From NCBI GenBank assembly GCA_947090765.1, contig OX352322.1, positions 4,447,501-4,511,500 on the forward strand: 64,000 nucleotides of DNA. The letters are read 5' to 3'. Positions 20,398 through 29,354 of the stretch are shown one piece after another; the first letter of the stretch is position 1, and every line of letters begins with the position of its first letter. Under the pieces are notes generated by a model. It saw only the letters and a list, made by a program, of their open reading frames with translations, ran no database searches and had not been told where the DNA came from. This DNA comes from Pseudomonas sp. MM223 (GTDB lineage Bacteria > Pseudomonadota > Gammaproteobacteria > Pseudomonadales > Pseudomonadaceae). Made by a program: the position numbers and the translations under genes.

Positions 20398-21681
20398 TCA
20401 CGCAGCCTGCACCTTCATTCCCGACAACTGCCGGGCCTGCTTCAGGTCACCCTGCAAATCATGGTTCCACAACCAGTCAAACCGCTCGCCCAGCACCTTG
20501 CCCAACACCTGCGGTTCGTCCAGCACAGCCGGGTCACGAAACTCATAAAGCTCGCCCGCCTCCCACGAGGTACGCTGCACACGGCATGCACGAGGCCGCC
20601 GCACGGCGTCATACGCCTGCAACACTGCTTGCGGGCTGCCTTGTAAAACCGCTGGATCAGCCAACAGCTGCGCCAGCAACCAGGCGTCCTCCAGCCCCTG
20701 CCCGGCCCCCGCCCCCTGGTGTGGCAGCATGGCGTGGGCCGCATCGCCGATCAGCCCAACCCGGCCATGGGCATACCCCGGCAACTCGGCAAGCTCGTGC
20801 AGCGCCCACAGCGATGGCGTTTCAATACATTCCAGCAGCACGTGTGCCGCCTCCCCCCAGCCCTCGAACGCCTTCAGCATTTCTGCCTGAGTCGCCTGAC
20901 GCACCCATGGCGCATCGCTCGGCCATGCCGGGTTCGGCTGGCTGCGGTCCGACACAAACGCCACCACATTGATCAACCGTCCCTGTTTGACCGGGAAAGT
21001 CAGGATATGGCGGTCAAGCCCCAGATACATCTGCGGCACATCGATCAGATGCTCGCCGATACCACGCGCCCAATAGGCCTCGCGCAGCCGCTCGCTGTCG
21101 ATCAGCCCACGGTAGGCGCACGTGCCACTGAACCGGGGCGAAACCCGTGGTGCGCCCAGGCCATCAAGCACATGGTCGCGGATAGACGACTTGATGCCGT
21201 CGGCACCAATCAACAGATCGCAGTGATGCTCCGTGCCATCGGTAAAGCACACGCGCACCCGCTCCCCCACTTGCTCGACCCGCTGAGCCCGCTTGCTGAA
21301 CCGGGCGATACCCGCCGGCAGCTGGCTGGCCAGCGCATCGAGAAAGTCGGCACGGTGCACCGACGACTGCCCAACCCCCTGCGCCACGCTGCTGCCCAGG
21401 TACTGCGCATCGCGCCCGTCGCGCCATTCGAACCACACGTCCTGCCAAGGCGCCGGCGTGCTGTCGGCAATTTTGGCGTAGGGCTCAGCAATGCCCAGGC
21501 CGGCGATGGCCCGCACGGCATTGGCACCAAACGACACGCCTGCGCCCACTTCACCAAAAGCAGCAGCCGATTCGAACAGTTGAACCTTCAAGTGCGCATG
21601 GCGGCAAAGGTCGAGCGCAAGTGCAACACCTGCGATACCCCCACCAATAATGGACACTTCAAGCGCAGTAGCATTGTGCAT
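20398..21681 (-). CDS. nahG: Salicylate 1-monooxygenase, NahG-like
   Basis: A 427-residue FAD monooxygenase that should convert salicylate to catechol with loss of CO2 at the expense of NADH. The FAD Rossmann motif IIGGGIAGVALALDL, GADGIKSSIRDH, and GDAAHAMLPHQGAGAGQGLEDA are present. Long stretches (AFGEVGAGVSFG, VGQSSVHRADF, VPQMYLGLD, RFDWLWNHDL) match what I recall of plasmid NAH7 NahG, so the assignment is more specific than the family. It is followed upstream by an aromatic-acid MFS carrier in the same direction, and a NahR-like regulator is divergent. No catechol dioxygenase is in the window, but pcaIJ downstream would serve the resulting beta-ketoadipate. Confidence 0.85.
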   Translation of the reverse strand: MHNATALEVSIIGGGIAGVALALDLCRHAHLKVQLFESAAAFGEVGAGVSFGANAVRAIAGLGIAEPYAKIADSTPAPWQDVWFEWRDGRDAQYLGSSVAQGVGQSSVHRADFLDALASQLPAGIARFSKRAQRVEQVGERVRVCFTDGTEHHCDLLIGADGIKSSIRDHVLDGLGAPRVSPRFSGTCAYRGLIDSERLREAYWARGIGEHLIDVPQMYLGLDRHILTFPVKQGRLINVVAFVSDRSQPNPAWPSDAPWVRQATQAEMLKAFEGWGEAAHVLLECIETPSLWALHELAELPGYAHGRVGLIGDAAHAMLPHQGAGAGQGLEDAWLLAQLLADPAVLQGSPQAVLQAYDAVRRPRACRVQRTSWEAGELYEFRDPAVLDEPQVLGKVLGERFDWLWNHDLQGDLKQARQLSGMKVQAA

Positions 21682-21792
21682 TGCAAGGTACCTCGGGGCT
21701 GATTGTTATTGGAGTACGCCGATGATTACGGCTGGCCCAGCATTGATAAATACTGCAAAACCCATAAGCGGCATCACCCGCCTGAATATCCC

Positions 21793-23130
21793 TCAGCCGG
21801 CACTTGGCCGAACGCGGCGAACAGTGGCTGTAACAGCCTGACGCCGAATGAACAGCAAAATGGCAACTGCGCCGATGGCGCCGGGTACGGCAAACGCCAG
21901 GAAGCTGCTTTGGTAAGGCAAGTTGGCGCCATGCAGTACCCCGCCCAGCACCGGCCCGACAATCGCACCCAGGCGCCCTATACCCATTGCCCAGCCAAGG
22001 CCGGTGGCACGTATGTGCGGCGGGTAGTACTGCACCGCGCAGGCATTGGCCAGAATCTGGGTACCGATGGTTGAAGCGCCCGCCACAGCGATCAGCAGAA
22101 ACAGCACCGCCACCGGTGCCTTCAGCGCAAGCAGGCTGAGCGATAACGCGCCACAGGCGAAGAAGCACAACAAGACGTTGGCAATACCGACACGGTCGCC
22201 CAGCCACCCACCCGCTACTGCACCGATAATGGCGCCCGTGTTGAGCACCAGTAAAAACGCCAGGCTTGAATTCAGCCCATAACCGGCACTGCTCATCAAT
22301 TTGGGTAACCAGGAACTCAAGGCATAAACCATCAGCAGGCAACAGAAGAATGCAACCCACAAGGTCAGCGTGTTGATCGCCCGGCCGTCATTGAACATTT
22401 CGCGGATCGATACATTTGCCCCCTTTGCAGAGGCCAGGCCAAGTTGATCATCACCCTCCGGCAAATAGGTTGGCGCTGCCTGGGCCAGCAAGGCTTGGGC
22501 CCGTTCGGTTTGCCCGCTGCGCAGTAGAAAGTCCATGGACTCTGGCAACTGGTAGATCAGCAAAGGCAACAGCAACAGCGGGATCACCGCCACATAGAAC
22601 ACCGCCTGCCATCCCCACTGCGGCATCAACAGCATGCCCAGCCCGGCAGACAACATGCCGCCCAGTGAGTACCCGCTGAACATGATTGCCACCAAGGTGC
22701 TGCGCAACTTGCCGGGTGCGTATTCGTTCATCAACGCGACCACGTTGGGCATGACACCACCGATGCCAAGGCCGGCGACAAAACGGCACAGGGCAAAGGT
22801 TTCGGGGGACGTAGCCAGCCCATTCAGCGCGGTGACGCCGCTAAACAGCAACACGCAGGCCATGATGGTCTTGCGTCGGCCGATGCGGTCCGAGAGCGAA
22901 CCGAAGAACAGCGCCCCCACCATCATCCCGACCAAGGCGCAGCTGCCCAAGGCACCTGCCTGCACGGCGCTGAGGTTCCATTCGGCCATCAGCGAGGGCA
23001 ACACCACGCCGTAGATGACCAGGTCGTAGCCGTCGAAAATGATGATAAGCGCGCACCAGAACAGTAAGCGCGTGTGAAAGGCATTGAACCGGGCCCCGTC
23101 CAGCAGGGCCGCTGCATTGATGTTTCGCAT
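21793..23130 (-). CDS. Aromatic acid:H+ symporter (AAHS/BenK-PcaK type MFS), probable salicylate carrier
   Basis: A 445-residue MFS protein with 12 predicted helices. The AAHS signature IIIFDGYDLVIYGVVLPSL lies in helix 1, where the Asp residues are needed for transport in PcaK. The loop 2-3 motif GSLSDRIGRRKT and GIGGVMPNVVALMNEYAP follow. It lies 111 bases upstream of the nahG-like gene on the same strand, so one operon delivering and oxidising salicylate is likely. The start at 23130 is taken over 23169 because the extra N terminus is not protein-like; the ribosome site is weak. Confidence 0.82.
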   Translation of the reverse strand: MRNINAAALLDGARFNAFHTRLLFWCALIIIFDGYDLVIYGVVLPSLMAEWNLSAVQAGALGSCALVGMMVGALFFGSLSDRIGRRKTIMACVLLFSGVTALNGLATSPETFALCRFVAGLGIGGVMPNVVALMNEYAPGKLRSTLVAIMFSGYSLGGMLSAGLGMLLMPQWGWQAVFYVAVIPLLLLPLLIYQLPESMDFLLRSGQTERAQALLAQAAPTYLPEGDDQLGLASAKGANVSIREMFNDGRAINTLTLWVAFFCCLLMVYALSSWLPKLMSSAGYGLNSSLAFLLVLNTGAIIGAVAGGWLGDRVGIANVLLCFFACGALSLSLLALKAPVAVLFLLIAVAGASTIGTQILANACAVQYYPPHIRATGLGWAMGIGRLGAIVGPVLGGVLHGANLPYQSSFLAFAVPGAIGAVAILLFIRRQAVTATVRRVRPSAG

Positions 23131-23367
23131 GGCATCGCTCGTTCTTGTAGTTGTTATGGGTGGGGGCATGCCCCCATTGGCTAGCGCGAACCATCATGAC
23201 CAAGACACAACACGGCTGACATGCAGCCACCCGAATAGTGGCTATTTCGGGTGTGAATACTGTTTATGCATACCCATTGAGTCTTGTTTCGGGTAGCGTT
23301 GTTTTCGGGCGCTGATAAAACTAAAAAACAATACCCTTCGCGTCTCGATTAATACCTGAGAGGTATC
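23131..23367. promoter_or_regulatory. Divergent promoter region of the salicylate module
   Basis: This 237-base gap separates the leftward MFS/nahG unit from the rightward NahR-like gene. It is AT-rich compared with its surroundings and contains the imperfect repeat CCGAATAG-N4-TATTTCGG (about 23230-23250) and AT-rich stretches such as GTGAATACTGTTTATGCATAC. NahR-type regulators bind upstream of -35 at T-N11-A dyads. I can point to the region but not to an assured site. Confidence 0.4.
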
Positions 23368-24273
23368 ATGGAACTACGCGAACTGGACCTGAACCTGCTG
23401 CTGGTTTTCAACCAGCTACTGATCGACCGCAAAGTCTCGACCGCTGCCGAAAACCTCGACCTCACCCAACCGGCAATGAGCAATGCACTGAAGCGCTTGC
23501 GCACCGTGCTGCAGGACGAGTTGTTTGTGCGCACCTACCAAGGCATGGAACCCACCCCCTACGCCCTGCAACTGGCAGCGCCCGTGACCACCGCCATCCA
23601 CACATTGCGCGATGCATTTGCCCGGCAAGACACCTTCGACCCGCGCACCAGCAACCGCCGGTTCACCATGGCCATGACCGACATTGGCGAGATCTACTTC
23701 ATGCCGAAGCTGATGGATGCCCTTGCCAGGCAGGCACCCGGCTGCACCATCAGTACGCTGCGCAACGCCACGGACACACTCGCCGAAGGGCTGCAGAACG
23801 GCACCATCGACCTGGCGGTTGGCCTGCTGCCGCACTTGCAGGCCGGTTTCTTCCAGCGCAGGCTGTTTCACCACCGCTATGTGTGCCTGTGCCGCAAAGG
23901 GCACCCCGCCACGCAACAACCGCTTACCGTGGAGCGCTTCGTTGGGTTCGATCATGTGAACGTAGTGGCAGCCAATACGGGGCATGGCGAGGTCGACGCG
24001 TTTTATGCGCGGGCGGGGGTGGTGCGCAACATTCGCCTGGAAGTGCCGCACTTTGTGGCCGTGGGGCATATCTTGCAGCGCACCGATTTGCTGGCGACGG
24101 TACCGGAGCGCTTTGCTGCAAGCTGCGAGGTGCCGTTTGGGCTGAGCATACTGCCGCCACCGGTGGAGTTGCCGAACATCGAAATCAACCTGTTCTGGCA
24201 TGGGCGCTATAACAAGGACCCGGCGAACCGCTGGCTCAGGCAGTTGATGTTCGATCTGTTCTCGGACTCATGA
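23368..24273 (+). CDS. nahR: LysR-family activator, NahR/SalR-like
   Basis: A 301-residue LysR regulator. Its N terminus (MELRELDLNLLLVFNQLL, then LTQPAMSNALKRLR) and internal segments (FTMAMTDIGEIYFMP, NGTIDLAVGLLPHLQ, VGHILQRTDLLATVP, WLRQLMFDLF) closely match my recollection of NahR, the salicylate-responsive activator of naphthalene/salicylate operons. It is divergent from the MFS-nahG unit, the standard arrangement for control of adjacent genes with salicylate as inducer. A good GAGAGG ribosome site precedes the ATG. Confidence 0.82.
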   Translation: MELRELDLNLLLVFNQLLIDRKVSTAAENLDLTQPAMSNALKRLRTVLQDELFVRTYQGMEPTPYALQLAAPVTTAIHTLRDAFARQDTFDPRTSNRRFTMAMTDIGEIYFMPKLMDALARQAPGCTISTLRNATDTLAEGLQNGTIDLAVGLLPHLQAGFFQRRLFHHRYVCLCRKGHPATQQPLTVERFVGFDHVNVVAANTGHGEVDAFYARAGVVRNIRLEVPHFVAVGHILQRTDLLATVPERFAASCEVPFGLSILPPPVELPNIEINLFWHGRYNKDPANRWLRQLMFDLFSDS

Positions 24274-24298
24274 GCTCACGCCAATCATCATGATCGCT

Positions 24299-24418
24299 GG
24301 GGCTGCTTTGCAGCCCATCGCCGGCAAGCCAGGCGCCCACAGGTACAGTGCAAACGCTGAAGCCTGCGCTGTGCCTGTGGGAGCCTGGCTTGCCGGCGAT
24401 GGGCCGTAAAGCGGCCCC
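24299..24418. repeat. REP inverted pair (GCCGGCAAGCC / CCCACAGG type)
   Basis: Arms containing ATCGCCGGCAAGCCAGGCGCCCACAGG and its near complement flank a ~40-base spacer, with outer GGGGCTGCTTTGCAGCCC-like extension. It is a different sub-family from the GTAGGAGCGG type. It sits between the convergent ends of the NahR-like and MFS genes. Confidence 0.8.
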
Positions 24419-24430
24419 AAGTGCTAATAC

Positions 24431-25585
24431 TCAATAGGCAGCCTTTCTGCCCACACCTTTAGCGCTTGCCCCCAGGCAGGTCACCGCAAAGGCAATAACC
24501 AACGCCCCCGTGCCCAGCAAGAAGATCAACTGTTGGTTCGACCCTTCCACCAGCATGGCAATCAGCGCCGGCGTCACCGCGGCAGCCCCCATCAGGGTAA
24601 TGCTGACCAAAGGCGTCAGCTTGCCAGTCGGGTCGTTGGTGGTAATCAGCGCCATGTAGTACGACAACGACAGCACCCAGCCAAAGTTGATCAGCAACAA
24701 CGCAACGAACAGTTGCATCGGCGTACGGGTATGGCCCGTAAGCATGGCGATGGAAATGAACACCGCCACCAGCCCCACAGCGATCATCAGCTGGCGATTG
24801 ACCCGCGCCCCCAACAGGCTGGGCAGCCCCGCCCCAGGCAAGCCGCCCAAGGCCGACAGGCCAAACGCCCAGCCAATATCGACCCCGCTGATGCCCTGGT
24901 CTCGCGCCAACTGGTCGATAAAGCCCCACACGCAGTAGATGGCGATTTGCATGAACAGCATGCCCACCAACGCCGTGCGCCCGGTGCGCGCCGAACCACC
25001 CTGGGCCGGTGAGGCTTCGCCACTGGCCAGCAACGCCGCCGGGCGACGCGGCAGCACCAGGCTGGCGCCGCAGATCAGCAAGTACCACAGGCCGAACGCG
25101 CACAAGGCGGTTACTGTGCCACTCTGCGCAGCCAGCAACGGCAACGCTGCAGAAAACAACGAGTACTCTGGCGTTTGCAGCAACAGCATCAACCCGAACG
25201 ACCGGTCCTGGTTGGGCAAGCGGCCCAGCGTGGACACCGCGTAGGCATACACCAGCCCTGCACAGGTACCGGCCGCGAGGCGCACGGTCAGCAGCAGGGT
25301 GCTGGTGGTGGCAAAGGCGGTCGCGATGCTCAGCGCCACGCACAATGCGCCCACGAACAGGCACAGGCTGCGCCCGCCATGGCGCTTCATCAGCACCGGG
25401 CACAGCAAGGTGCCCAGGGTCATGCCGATCATCTCGACCGACACCACCCAGCCCTGCTGGTCGAGTGACAAACTCAGTTGCTCCGTGACCAACCCCATGA
25501 AGATGGGTTGTACGCCACAGACAATGAAGGAAGTACAGGCGATGAAAATCAGCGCGGCGCGCAGCAGTTTGGAATCTTGCGTCAT
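24431..25585 (-). CDS. MFS transporter, substrate unknown
   Basis: A 384-residue MFS protein, 12 helices predicted, with the loop signature LMKRHGGRSLCL between helices 2 and 3. It is shorter than aromatic-acid AAHS carriers and does not have their helix-1 motif, so a different substrate class is expected. The start at 25585 has GGAGTCCCC upstream; the frame to 25675 is intergenic. It is divergent from the cytosine-deaminase-like amidohydrolase at 25868, suggesting a linked uptake and hydrolysis pair for an N-heterocycle or similar compound (inference). Confidence 0.75.
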   Translation of the reverse strand: MTQDSKLLRAALIFIACTSFIVCGVQPIFMGLVTEQLSLSLDQQGWVVSVEMIGMTLGTLLCPVLMKRHGGRSLCLFVGALCVALSIATAFATTSTLLLTVRLAAGTCAGLVYAYAVSTLGRLPNQDRSFGLMLLLQTPEYSLFSAALPLLAAQSGTVTALCAFGLWYLLICGASLVLPRRPAALLASGEASPAQGGSARTGRTALVGMLFMQIAIYCVWGFIDQLARDQGISGVDIGWAFGLSALGGLPGAGLPSLLGARVNRQLMIAVGLVAVFISIAMLTGHTRTPMQLFVALLLINFGWVLSLSYYMALITTNDPTGKLTPLVSITLMGAAAVTPALIAMLVEGSNQQLIFLLGTGALVIAFAVTCLGASAKGVGRKAAY

Positions 25586-25867
25586 GGGGACTCCGACACG
25601 GCATTTGTTTTTATTGTGTGTGGCGACCTGCCCTGGAAGGCGCCGTAGCTGGCGGCTGGGCAGGTCCCGTGGCAATCGTGGGCCGAGTCCGAAGGCTTTG
25701 AAAGTTAATTATCGGAATCGAATGCAGTGGGCTTTTTAATGCAGGGCAACTTCCCCAGCCTGCATCCAGAAATGCACTGAACCCAATCCTGATAATTAAT
25801 TGGAGACATGCCCGCATCCGCCCTACCGTGGTACGTCACCCAAGCCGTTAGTAAAAAAGGCCCGATC

Positions 25868-27085
25868 ATGAACGACCGTGAGTTCATCAACGCCATCGAC
25901 GCCGATGGCCTGCCCCTGCACATCGCCGTAACCAACGGCCGAATCACCCACATCGGCCCGCAACGCGCCAGTGCACCCGCCCGCGAAACCATCGACCTCG
26001 AAGGCCTGCTGGCGCTGCCGGGCTTTGTCGACGGCCACATCCACCTGGACAAAAGCTTTGTCGGTGACCGCTGGCGCCCACACCAACCGGTCGCCAGCCT
26101 GCGCGAGCGCCTGGCCGTGGAAAAACGCGAACTCGCCAGCGCCCCACCCATCGTCGAACGCGCCGATGCGCTGATGCGCCAGGCTGCCTCATTCGGCACC
26201 CTGGCCATGCGCTGCCATGTGGATGTGGACGCCACCACCGGCCTGACCCACCTGCACGCCATGCTCGAAGCCCGGGACAAGTGGAAAGACCTGATAGACA
26301 TCGAGCTGGTAGCCTTCCCGCAGGCCGGTGTGGTGACCTGCCCTGGCACCGCAGAGGTGATGGAAGCGGCCATCCGCGAAGGCGTGCAGGTAGTCGGCGG
26401 CATCGATCCGACCACCCTGGACGGTGACCCCGACGCGCAACTGGACATCGTGTTCGGCATCGCCGAACGGCATGGCGTGAAGGTAGACATCCACCTGCAC
26501 GAACCCGGCGACATCTGCATCGCCCAGCTCGACCGCATCGCTGCACGCACCCAGGCACTGGGCATGCAAGGCCTTGTGGCAGTCAGCCACGCCTACGGCC
26601 TGGGCGACGTCTGCGACGCTGTGGTCGACCGCACCGCCGAAGTTCTGGCTGGCGCCGGCATATCCATCATGACCAACGCCCCCGGCGAACACGCCTTCCC
26701 ACCCGTGCTGCGCCTGCGTAAGGGCGGCGTGCGGGTATTTACCGGCAACGACAACATCCAGGACGCCTGGTGGCCCTATGGCAATGGCGACATGCTGCAA
26801 CGGGCCATGCTGGTCAGCTACCGCTCGGGCTTTAACACCGACGAGGAACTGCGGGTAGCACTGCACATGGCCACCGAAGCCAGTGCCGAGGTGATGGGTA
26901 AAAAGGATTACGGCTTGAAGGTTGGTAACGAAGCCAGCTTCGTGCTGTTCAAGGCACCGAACGCCGCTGCTGCGGTGGCGGCAGCCATTCATGAACGGGT
27001 AATCGTGCGCCACGGTGCATTCTGGGGCGGGCCTGCGCAGTTGCAGTTGAAGGCCACGCAGTTTGCGACCGAAATGCGCCGCTAA
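25868..27085 (+). CDS. Cytosine deaminase-like metal-dependent amidohydrolase
   Basis: A 405-residue amidohydrolase of the CodA/AtzC-like group. Metal ligands are visible: GFVDGHIHLDKSF (His-x-His), VDIHLHEPGD (His), VAVSHAYG (His) and the late Asp in FTGNDNIQDAWWP. HIHLDK and the GNDN-QD segment are typical of cytosine/isocytosine/creatinine/N-isopropylammelide deaminases. The substrate cannot be fixed from sequence. Start 25868 has a modest AAGG upstream; an in-frame ATG at 25808 with GGAGAC directly before it is a real alternative that would add 20 residues. Divergent from an MFS gene, the likely functional partner. Confidence 0.78.
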   Translation: MNDREFINAIDADGLPLHIAVTNGRITHIGPQRASAPARETIDLEGLLALPGFVDGHIHLDKSFVGDRWRPHQPVASLRERLAVEKRELASAPPIVERADALMRQAASFGTLAMRCHVDVDATTGLTHLHAMLEARDKWKDLIDIELVAFPQAGVVTCPGTAEVMEAAIREGVQVVGGIDPTTLDGDPDAQLDIVFGIAERHGVKVDIHLHEPGDICIAQLDRIAARTQALGMQGLVAVSHAYGLGDVCDAVVDRTAEVLAGAGISIMTNAPGEHAFPPVLRLRKGGVRVFTGNDNIQDAWWPYGNGDMLQRAMLVSYRSGFNTDEELRVALHMATEASAEVMGKKDYGLKVGNEASFVLFKAPNAAAAVAAAIHERVIVRHGAFWGGPAQLQLKATQFATEMRR

Positions 27086-27273
27086 GCTGCACCGGACTTT
27101 CACCACTGCGGCACTCCTCGACACGAAACGAAACACCCCGGCTCGTTCATCTGCCCATACAAGTGCAACAGTTGCGCTATGCTACCCTCCGCCCGCGGGC
27201 TGGCGGCCCATAGCGGACACGCTGCTATGCTTGGGACAAGTGTTCAGGCAATACGTGGAAGAGGAGTGATTGC

Positions 27274-27495
27274 ATGAGCCACAAAAACATCTGGGAAACC
27301 CTGCTGCAGTGGGTTTCCCCTCCATCAGAAGAGTCCTTGGCAATCGCCAGGCGGCTCAATGCAGTCGCTGAGCAAGTGCAGGTCAGCGACCATGGCGCCG
27401 TCTCCATTTCGGCATCCACCATTCTGCAAGATGCAGATTTTGCACGTGCCTGTGAAGCAGCCAGGCAAGCGATTTCGAAGTCGAAGTCGAGCTAA
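27274..27495 (+). CDS. Small unknown protein, 73 aa
   Basis: No family recognised. The soluble, Ala/Ser-rich product has a moderately acidic N-terminal half. A strong AGAGGAG ribosome site nine bases before the ATG supports translation. It ends nine bases before the next gene, so the two are probably one transcription unit. Base composition is lower in GC than the flanking catabolic genes. The 188-base gap before it shows only -10-like sequences (CTATGC) and no clear operator. Confidence 0.6.
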   Translation: MSHKNIWETLLQWVSPPSEESLAIARRLNAVAEQVQVSDHGAVSISASTILQDADFARACEAARQAISKSKSS

Positions 27496-27504
27496 GCATT
27501 AGTA

Positions 27505-28338
27505 ATGGGTTTTCTACTCGTCCTGCCCATCCTGATCTGCGGCTTCATCTACTGCAAGTATAACTTCTACGACAAAACACTCATCGCAAAATATGAGGGG
27601 CAGTCACTGTACTTGCATATCGCAATGCGGGGGCTTGTCCTCACATTGCCATGGCTGACATTGGTATTTTTGATCGAGTGGAGTACCGAGGGGTTCTTTG
27701 GCCTGGCTGAACTGTTCGAGGACCGGGGTTTTACCAACTCTAAAGAGCAGCATCTGTTCTCGACGATGCTGGTAACAATTCTCACGGCACCGCTTTACGC
27801 CTACCTGGCGGCAAAGGTCCGCTTTAAAATCACCCGCTACCGTCACAGCCTGAAGAACGATTTCCTCACCCGTTCCTTCATCCTCGAAACCATGCTGCCC
27901 ACTAGCACCCATCAGGCGTTGCTGCTTGACTCACTGTTCAACAAACGCCTGTATATGTTCAGCATGGAAGACCGAAAGGTGTACATCGGCTGGGTAAAGA
28001 ACTTCGGTAACCTGCAGGATCACGACTCGAATAACGATGAAGGTTTCTCGATCATCCCCATCTACAGTGGCTTTCGTGACAAGGATCAGTTGACGGTTGA
28101 GTTCACCACGTTCTATGACAGGGTATACGACGCGGTAAAGAAAGGTCCGATTTCAGGCATTGATGACGGCACGGAAGACCGCTGTACTCGCGCCAGCAGA
28201 GCCGATGAGATCGGAAGCCTGTTCAGCATCAGCCTTCTGCAAAAGAACATTGTTTCCATGACTTTCTTCGAAGGCGCGTACTGGCAGGAATTCAAAAGGA
28301 ACGAGATCAAGCCAGAGAAGGACGCCACAAGAATTTGA
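27505..28338 (+). CDS. Unknown membrane protein with cytoplasmic C-terminal domain, 277 aa
   Basis: Three predicted N-terminal membrane segments (MGFLLVLPILICGFIYC; IAMRGLVLTLPWLTLVFLI; STMLVTILTAPLYAYLAAKV) are followed by a ~170-residue hydrophilic domain. The domain contains KRLYMFSMEDRKVYIGWVKNF and an IIPIYSGFRDKDQLTVEFTTFYD beta-rich stretch, which looks like an Sm/PRC-barrel-like fold of the DUF6338 kind. That is an impression, not a verified match. GC content near 50% contrasts with ~65% around it, suggesting acquisition. It is coupled to the 73-aa ORF upstream (nine bases). Ribosome site weak. Function unknown. Confidence 0.65.
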   Translation: MGFLLVLPILICGFIYCKYNFYDKTLIAKYEGQSLYLHIAMRGLVLTLPWLTLVFLIEWSTEGFFGLAELFEDRGFTNSKEQHLFSTMLVTILTAPLYAYLAAKVRFKITRYRHSLKNDFLTRSFILETMLPTSTHQALLLDSLFNKRLYMFSMEDRKVYIGWVKNFGNLQDHDSNNDEGFSIIPIYSGFRDKDQLTVEFTTFYDRVYDAVKKGPISGIDDGTEDRCTRASRADEIGSLFSISLLQKNIVSMTFFEGAYWQEFKRNEIKPEKDATRI

Positions 28339-28370
28339 ATATCCTGATAGGTACTTGCCTGAGGGACCGC

Positions 28371-29243
28371 TCACTCAGCCCGCAAAATGCCAATCAAAAT
28401 CTCAGCCAGCTCCATGACCAACGGGTCCGCCGTCGGCCGGTGAAAGATCGCCGCCTCAAACACTTTGATCGGCTTGAACCCTTCCTCTGCCCCCAGCACT
28501 CGATGCCCCGCCGTCACCACCCGCGATGGCAACAGGCTCACACCCAACCCATTGGCCACCGCCTCTTGAATCCCCGCCAGGCTCGAACTGGTGAATGCAA
28601 TACGCCAACTGCGCCCCATGGCCTCGACCGCACTGATCATGTCATCCCGGTACAAACCGCGCGGCGGAAAGGTCACCAGTGGGACCGGGTCCTGGGCAAA
28701 ACACGGGTACTGTGCACTGTCGATCCACTCGATGCGCTCCGGCTGGCAGGCATTCGCCTCGCGGCTGTGGCGGCGCTGCTTGATCAACACCAGGTCCAGT
28801 TCGCCACGGTCGTAGGTGCTCATTAAATCGCGGCTCAAGCCACCGGTAATTTCCAGCTTCACCGTCGGGTTGCGCCGGTTGAACGCCGCCAACGCCTGCA
28901 TTGTCTTGCCCGCAACAAAATCGTCCGGCAGGCCGATGCGCACGGTCACCGTCACCCCGCCCGACATGGCTTCGGTCAGTTGGCTGCTTACCGCCAGCAG
29001 ATGCCGTGCGTAGCCCAGCAAGGTTTCACCGGCGTCGGTCGGGTGCACCTCGCGGTTGCTGCGGTCGAGCAGTTGCTGGCCAACCAGTTCCTCCAGCCTG
29101 CGCACCTTCTGGCTGACCGTGGACTGGGTGGAATGCAGGCGTGCAGCGGCAGTGGTGAAGTTGCCGCAGTCGGCCACCATGACCACGGTGCGGAGCATGT
29201 CCAGGTCGTAGATGGCGCGGTTGGGATTGGGGGATTCTGGCAT
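28371..29243 (-). CDS. LysR-family transcriptional regulator
   Basis: A 290-residue LysR protein. The helix-turn-helix spans about residues 20-75 (NFTTAAARLHSTQSTVSQKVRRLEELVGQQLL) and a substrate-binding domain follows. No neighbour is divergent from it within 100 bases except empty sequence leading to the GNAT gene on the same strand, so its target is unclear. The ribosome site is weak (GAACCC region). The 32-base gap to the convergent membrane-protein gene holds no obvious terminator. Confidence 0.82.
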   Translation of the reverse strand: MPESPNPNRAIYDLDMLRTVVMVADCGNFTTAAARLHSTQSTVSQKVRRLEELVGQQLLDRSNREVHPTDAGETLLGYARHLLAVSSQLTEAMSGGVTVTVRIGLPDDFVAGKTMQALAAFNRRNPTVKLEITGGLSRDLMSTYDRGELDLVLIKQRRHSREANACQPERIEWIDSAQYPCFAQDPVPLVTFPPRGLYRDDMISAVEAMGRSWRIAFTSSSLAGIQEAVANGLGVSLLPSRVVTAGHRVLGAEEGFKPIKVFEAAIFHRPTADPLVMELAEILIGILRAE

Positions 29244-29354
29244 TTGACGGGTTCAGCTTTTGAGATGGGGCTGGGTACATGATGCCTGAAGCCGGGGCGC
29301 ATGACGCATTGCCCTTGTGCGGGGCATGCTTTGTACGCATGCACGAACGGCTAG

